From NCBI GenBank assembly GCA_030640865.1, contig DAOWIP010000486.1, forward strand, positions 1-9,882: a stretch of DNA of 9,882 nucleotides, read 5' to 3'. The notes under the pieces were generated by a model. That model had not been told where the DNA came from and did not search any database. It saw nothing but the letters and a program-made list of their open reading frames with translations. Positions 6,986-9,882 of the stretch are shown here, piece after piece. How positions within the stretch are numbered: the first letter of the stretch is position 1; each line of letters starts with the position of its first letter. The position numbers were made by a program, and so were the translations under genes. The stretch comes from Sedimentisphaerales bacterium (GTDB lineage: Bacteria > Planctomycetota > Phycisphaerae > Sedimentisphaerales > SM23-30).

Positions 6986-8158
6986 ATGACCAAAGCAAAA
7001 AACGAGATTAAAAACAAGCGGCGGGTGATGGTAATCACCGGCACTCGGGCGGACTACGGTATCCTGCTGCCGGTTATCCAGGCTATCGACAAACACCCAA
7101 AGCTCCAATTGCAATTATTGGCGACCGGGATGCATCTGCTGCGAAAGTTTGGCCATACAATTGAGGAGGTCGAGCAGGACGGTTGGCCGATTGCCGGCCG
7201 GGTACGCCTGCAGGGCAGCCGGGACGATATTATCGGAAACAGCCGGGCGTTTGGCACCGCCATTGCCCGGATGACCGATATTTTTCACCGTATGAAAACC
7301 GATATTGTGCTGGTACTGGGAGATCGTATGGAGATGTTCGCCGCAGCGGCTGCCGCAACAGCCAGCCAACTCACATTGGCGCACATTCACGGAGGGGACA
7401 CGGCAATTGGCGTTCAGGACGAAGCGTATCGCCACGCAATCAGCAAATTGGCACATATTCATTTTGCCGCCTCAGCCGGGGCACAAAAAAGGCTGGTAAT
7501 GCTGGGAGAGGAATCTTTTCGTATTTATCAGACCGGCTCACCCGCTTTGGACAATTTATCAAAAAAAATCTGTAGAAAAATTACCGTCCTTAATAATTGG
7601 GCCGGTTTTGATGTTCGTGAGGATTTTTTACTGGTTTTGCAGCATCCAGCGGGCGGCTCGGCCCAGCAGGAAGAAAAGCGTATGGCCCAGACTCTGAGTG
7701 GTTGTGATCGTAAAGGCTTGGAATTGCTTGTGTTATATCCCAATTGCGATTCGGGCTTTTCGGGGATCATCAGGGCTGCCCAACGTATTTGTCGCGCCAA
7801 ATCGTACCCTTTCGTAAAACACCTGCCGCGGGAGGTGTTTCTGGGACTTCTCACTCATGCTCGGGCACTTATCGGAAATAGTTCCAGCGGGATTATTGAG
7901 ACGGGTTGTCTAAATGTCGATGTATTGAATGTTGGCCCCCGCCAGACAGGCAGGGACCGCGGCGCGAATGTTATTGACGTCGATTACGGCCGTAAAAATG
8001 TAAGTGGGGCCATAGATAAGATATTACAGCGGCGAGGAAAGAGCCGACGTAAGCCGTGTACTATTTATGGTAATGGTCGCAGCGGAACACGCATTGCTGC
8101 GATTCTTGCGAAGATAAGAATAAATCAAAAACTGAAGCAAAAGAAAATTACCTATTAA
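6986..8158 (+). CDS. neuC: Hydrolysing UDP-N-acetylglucosamine 2-epimerase (NeuC/LegG type)
   Basis: 390 residues, normal for the family. The GT-B-fold motifs are in order: VITGTRADYGILLPVI near the start, LATGMHL, VLGDRMEMFAAAAAA, AHIHGGD (Asp138), QDEAYRHAISKLAHIHF, YQTGSPALDNL, and a C-terminal IGNSSSGIIETG followed by RQTGRDRGANVIDVDY. The enzyme would epimerise and hydrolyse a UDP-HexNAc to the free manno-sugar used by NeuB. The substrate is UDP-GlcNAc (sialic acid route) or a 2,4-diacetamido sugar (legionaminic route), undecided here. Many homologues have HGGE where this protein has HGGD, a conservative change at a position thought to be near the catalytic site. No strong Shine-Dalgarno is seen in the A/T-rich 24-bp gap after neuB, so translation may depend on coupling. 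The C-terminus is Lys/Arg-rich. The next gene follows after 14 bp. Confidence 0.88.
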   Translation: MTKAKNEIKNKRRVMVITGTRADYGILLPVIQAIDKHPKLQLQLLATGMHLLRKFGHTIEEVEQDGWPIAGRVRLQGSRDDIIGNSRAFGTAIARMTDIFHRMKTDIVLVLGDRMEMFAAAAAATASQLTLAHIHGGDTAIGVQDEAYRHAISKLAHIHFAASAGAQKRLVMLGEESFRIYQTGSPALDNLSKKICRKITVLNNWAGFDVREDFLLVLQHPAGGSAQQEEKRMAQTLSGCDRKGLELLVLYPNCDSGFSGIIRAAQRICRAKSYPFVKHLPREVFLGLLTHARALIGNSSSGIIETGCLNVDVLNVGPRQTGRDRGANVIDVDYGRKNVSGAIDKILQRRGKSRRKPCTIYGNGRSGTRIAAILAKIRINQKLKQKKITY

Positions 8159-8162
8159 TAGC

Positions 8163-8166
8163 GAGG
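8163..8166 (+). promoter_or_regulatory. Ribosome binding site for the HDOD gene
   Basis: GAGG lies 6 bases before GTG 8173, inside the 14-bp gap after neuC. It supports the GTG start and independent ribosome loading on a shared transcript. Confidence 0.5.
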
Positions 8167-8172
8167 ACAACC

Positions 8173-9021
8173 GTGGGAGAATCAACAGCACTCAAAATAG
8201 CCAATCATGCCATTGAAATCGCAACTCTGCCGGAAGTAACGATGAGAATTGTCGAAGTGGTCCAGGATGAGCGCAGCACGGCTCACGATTTGCACAAGAT
8301 TGTTCGCAACGACCCAGCCCTTTCGGCAAGGGTATTGCGCGTCGTGAATTCGGCTTTTTACGGCCTTCCCGGCCAGATCGGCAGTATCGACCGAGCCATT
8401 ATGCTGCTGGGGCTTAACGCTGTGAAGAATATTGCCATCGCGGCTTCTATCGGGAAAATGTTTAAAAGCAGTGTTATATGCGATGATTTTACCGGCAAGG
8501 ATTTGTGGACCCACAGCGTAGCTGTCGGCGCCACCAACAAGCTGATTACAAGCGCTATAGGAATGGCCCTGCCGGACGAGGCTTTTCTGACAGGATTGAT
8601 CCACGACATCGGACTTGTGGCTGTGATGCAATGCCATTCCGAGGATATTCGGAAAATTGTGGATTTAACCAAAAGCGGCGTTCCTTATCGAAAGGCCGAA
8701 GAGAAAATTATCGGAGCCAATCATCAGGAAATAGGTGCCGCCCTGACGGCAAAGTGGAAATTCCCTCGCTCGTTCCAGTTTGTTACAGGTTTTCATCACG
8801 AGCCGACGGCATTGGCTCCGGAGAACCGAATGCTTTCTGTTATCACCCACATTTCCGACATTTTGTGTGCCCGCGGAGAGATCGGCATGAAAATCACCGC
8901 GGAAACCGAAGAGATTCCGCAGGAATTGCAAGATGAAATTGGTATAACGTCCGAACAACTCGACGAGATTGCCGGTAATATCGAGAACGAGCTACAAACC
9001 GTCCGATCACTGATTGAATAG
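8173..9021 (+). CDS. HDOD-domain signalling protein
   Basis: 282 residues from GTG 8173, ending at TAG 9019-9021. The HDOD domain covers about residues 14-215: LPEVTMRIVEVVQD, RNDPALSARVLRVVNSAFYGLPGQIGSIDRAIMLLGLNAVKNIA. Unlike many HDOD proteins, the HD-type metal residues look preserved: His114 (LWTHS), His144-Asp145 (LIHDIG), His184 (NHQEIG), His208-His209 (GFHHEP) and Asp229 (SDIL). Phosphohydrolase activity is therefore conceivable, although HDOD proteins are usually considered non-catalytic signalling scaffolds. The family is known in control of motility, chemotaxis, c-di-GMP responses and stress. There is no receiver or other output domain. The gene lies 14 bp after neuC, so it is probably the last gene of the operon. 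This fits a locus dealing with flagella, but its partner is unknown. Confidence 0.9.
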   Translation: MGESTALKIANHAIEIATLPEVTMRIVEVVQDERSTAHDLHKIVRNDPALSARVLRVVNSAFYGLPGQIGSIDRAIMLLGLNAVKNIAIAASIGKMFKSSVICDDFTGKDLWTHSVAVGATNKLITSAIGMALPDEAFLTGLIHDIGLVAVMQCHSEDIRKIVDLTKSGVPYRKAEEKIIGANHQEIGAALTAKWKFPRSFQFVTGFHHEPTALAPENRMLSVITHISDILCARGEIGMKITAETEEIPQELQDEIGITSEQLDEIAGNIENELQTVRSLIE

Positions 9022-9050
9022 CCCTCGCTGTTAAGCGGGGGTCCTTCTGT
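9022..9050 (+). terminator. Probable weak terminator after the operon
   Basis: CCCTCGC (9022-9028) pairs with GCGGGGG (9035-9041), seven pairs with one G-U, around TGTTAA. A pyrimidine-rich TCCTTCTGT follows rather than a clean T-run. The position immediately after the HDOD stop codon favours a terminator role. Confidence 0.5.
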
Positions 9051-9056
9051 AGGCCG

Positions 9057-9096
9057 TCGGGTGGCAGCCACCGAATCTTCGAGGTTGATGGCTCGA
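9057..9096 (+). repeat. Two small tandem hairpins
   Basis: 9057-9074 folds as TCGG-(G)-TGG/CCA-CCGA around CAG with one bulged G. 9079-9096 folds as TCGAG/CTCGA around eight bases. Together with the preceding stem they make three hairpins in 75 bp, in a stretch with no coding potential I can support. The function is unknown; it may be decayed repeat DNA or a compound terminator. Confidence 0.35.
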
Positions 9097-9132
9097 CAAA
9101 AGGTGGCAATTAAGTAGGGCTTGCTGAATAAC

Positions 9133-9408
9133 TTATTTTAGATATGCACATTTTTTTATCTCTGTTTCGATCACCTTTGGAAGCATGACATTAACTAATT
9201 CTTTGCCATATTCTCCGATACGCTTATTATCAGTATTCGGCCATGGAATGACAAACATTCCCGGCTCCCAATTAAATGTTCTTTTCTCAATTCTCCTATT
9301 AACTTCAGTCAAAACACCCGATTGAGGGTTTATCCATTTAAACTTAAGGCAACACGCAAGCTCTAAAATTGTAGGATTTTCTTCAGTAGCTATTCCTGGC
9401 GGATTCAA
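9133..9408 (-). CDS. Hypothetical short ORF, possibly a gene remnant
   Basis: 91 residues if started at TTG 9408. The frame is open back to a TAG at 9463-9465 and has no ATG near its 5' end. I recognise no family. The product is hydrophilic, with aromatic patches (FKWINPQSG, FNWEPGMFVIPWPN), and ends KKCAYLK. The body (about 9133-9390) is clearly more A/T-rich than the operon to its left. The upstream end runs into a TTCGCC-GCA-GGCGAA hairpin, which suggests the original 5' end has been lost or replaced by repeat DNA. No ribosome site or promoter is evident. It may be a 3' fragment of a transferred gene or not coding at all. Confidence 0.35.
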   Translation of the reverse strand: MNPPGIATEENPTILELACCLKFKWINPQSGVLTEVNRRIEKRTFNWEPGMFVIPWPNTDNKRIGEYGKELVNVMLPKVIETEIKKCAYLK

Positions 9409-9435
9409 CTCCCAAGCGAGACACGTGAGTGCCGC

Positions 9436-9450
9436 TTCGCCGCAGGCGAA
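9436..9450. repeat. Perfect 6-bp hairpin
   Basis: TTCGCC (9436-9441) and GGCGAA (9445-9450) flank GCA. It lies between the two minus-strand ORFs and reads like a dispersed intergenic repeat. The 41 bp on to 9491 hold no gene. Confidence 0.4.
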
Positions 9451-9479
9451 TAAGGTGGATGGCTATCCGGTTTTGTAGG

Positions 9480-9504
9480 GTGGGGCTTTGACCCACGCGT
9501 TTTT
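9480..9504 (+). terminator. Stem-loop with T-run in the intergenic gap
   Basis: GTGGG (9480-9484) pairs with CCCAC (9492-9496) around GCTTTGA, followed by GCG and TTTTT at 9500-9504 on the + strand. The short stem and spacer make it weak. It also resembles a widespread 'GGGTGGG..CCCAC' intergenic repeat. For the minus-strand gene that ends at 9505 it would be only a 3' hairpin without a U-run. Confidence 0.3.
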
Positions 9505-9882
9505 CTAATGCCAGGACGGAATGCCGATTCTCATATGCGGCAGCGGAACCGCAGCAAGCTCAGGATGCGGCGAAACCCGTGCGAGTGGCATCCTGATAAA
9601 CCGGCCTTGATCGTCCGTGTTTTTCGTGTGTTCAAAACACTTCAGGATTTTATTGTAAGTGAGGTTGTTTCTATTTCTTCTTTCAAAGCCGGTGAAGCCC
9701 AATCTGTCGGGAAGCGGCGTGAGTTCGCGCGGCTTGCATATAGTTTTCCATTCGTCCGACCTATCCGGTTCCTGATATGCAAAGAGATACTTTGGGCCAT
9801 CTTTTCGTATCTCCATTACATAAGGAAACCAGACGGGTTGATACCAGCCGAGGAAATCGTCGTTTGTACGCGGGGGCCGGAC
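9505..9882 (-). CDS. Hypothetical protein, 5' end beyond the window
   Basis: On the minus strand the frame is open from the window edge (9882) to TAG 9507-9505, giving 125 visible residues. An ATG at 9816-9814 would give 103 residues, but the upstream codons read DDFLGWYQPVWFPYVMEIRK, protein-like and continuous, so the gene more likely starts outside. The visible part is rich in Arg, Pro and aromatics, with no signal peptide, membrane span or motif I can assign. It runs opposite to the glycosylation operon and so belongs to a separate unit. Function not recognised. Confidence 0.45.
   Translation of the reverse strand, partial: VRPPRTNDDFLGWYQPVWFPYVMEIRKDGPKYLFAYQEPDRSDEWKTICKPRELTPLPDRLGFTGFERRNRNNLTYNKILKCFEHTKNTDDQGRFIRMPLARVSPHPELAAVPLPHMRIGIPSWH

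Noticed and set aside
7183..7575. 130-codon + strand ORF inside neuC
   Set aside because: It is out of frame with the strong epimerase homology and has an Arg/Gly-rich shadow composition.
8505..8936. 143-codon + strand ORF inside the HDOD gene
   Set aside because: It is a shadow frame; the HDOD frame holds the conserved HD residues throughout.
9114..9130. Insertion-sequence end (GGGCTTGCTGAATAA-like)
   Set aside because: It recalls IS termini, but no inverted partner, target duplication or transposase fragment is seen in the window.

Overview
The window looks like part of a flagellin or surface glycosylation locus from a flagellated, Gram-negative-type bacterium. Base composition is moderate, close to half G+C by eye. 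The gene content and the style of intergenic repeats would suit a Planctomycetota (Phycisphaerae-like) or spirochaete-like genome. That taxonomic guess rests on general impression only and is weak.

Layout, left to right on the + strand: (1) the 3' part of a motility-associated-factor (MAF/DUF115) glycosyltransferase gene, open from base 1; (2) overlapping it, a fusion of a nucleotidyltransferase-like domain with a radical SAM/SPASM-like region, in which all three radical SAM cluster cysteines are replaced while the SPASM cysteines remain; (3) a CMP-nonulosonate cytidylyltransferase (neuA type), flanked by two copies of a ~57-bp hairpin repeat; (4) a cobalamin-binding-type radical SAM enzyme with an intact CxxxCxxC motif; (5) a nonulosonic acid synthase (neuB type), overlapping gene 4 by 14 bp; (6) a hydrolysing UDP-sugar 2-epimerase (neuC type); (7) an HDOD-domain signalling protein 14 bp after neuC. 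A likely weak terminator follows. From about 9022 to the end the DNA is sparse: several small hairpins and two short, unrecognised minus-strand reading frames, the outer one cut by the window edge.

The neuC, neuB and neuA products would make a CMP-activated nine-carbon sugar of the sialic/legionaminic type, and the MAF protein is the kind of enzyme that attaches such sugars to flagellin. Which sugar is made cannot be decided here, because no aminotransferase, dehydratase or acetyltransferase of the legionaminic or pseudaminic branches is present. The two radical SAM-type proteins are the unexplained part. One looks catalytically dead in its core but keeps its SPASM cluster ligands, and the other looks active and sits between neuA and neuB, where it could modify the sugar or the glycan. 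The HDOD protein ties the locus to signalling or motility control. The strongest candidates for something undescribed are the core-dead SPASM fusion and its possible partnership with the cobalamin radical SAM enzyme.
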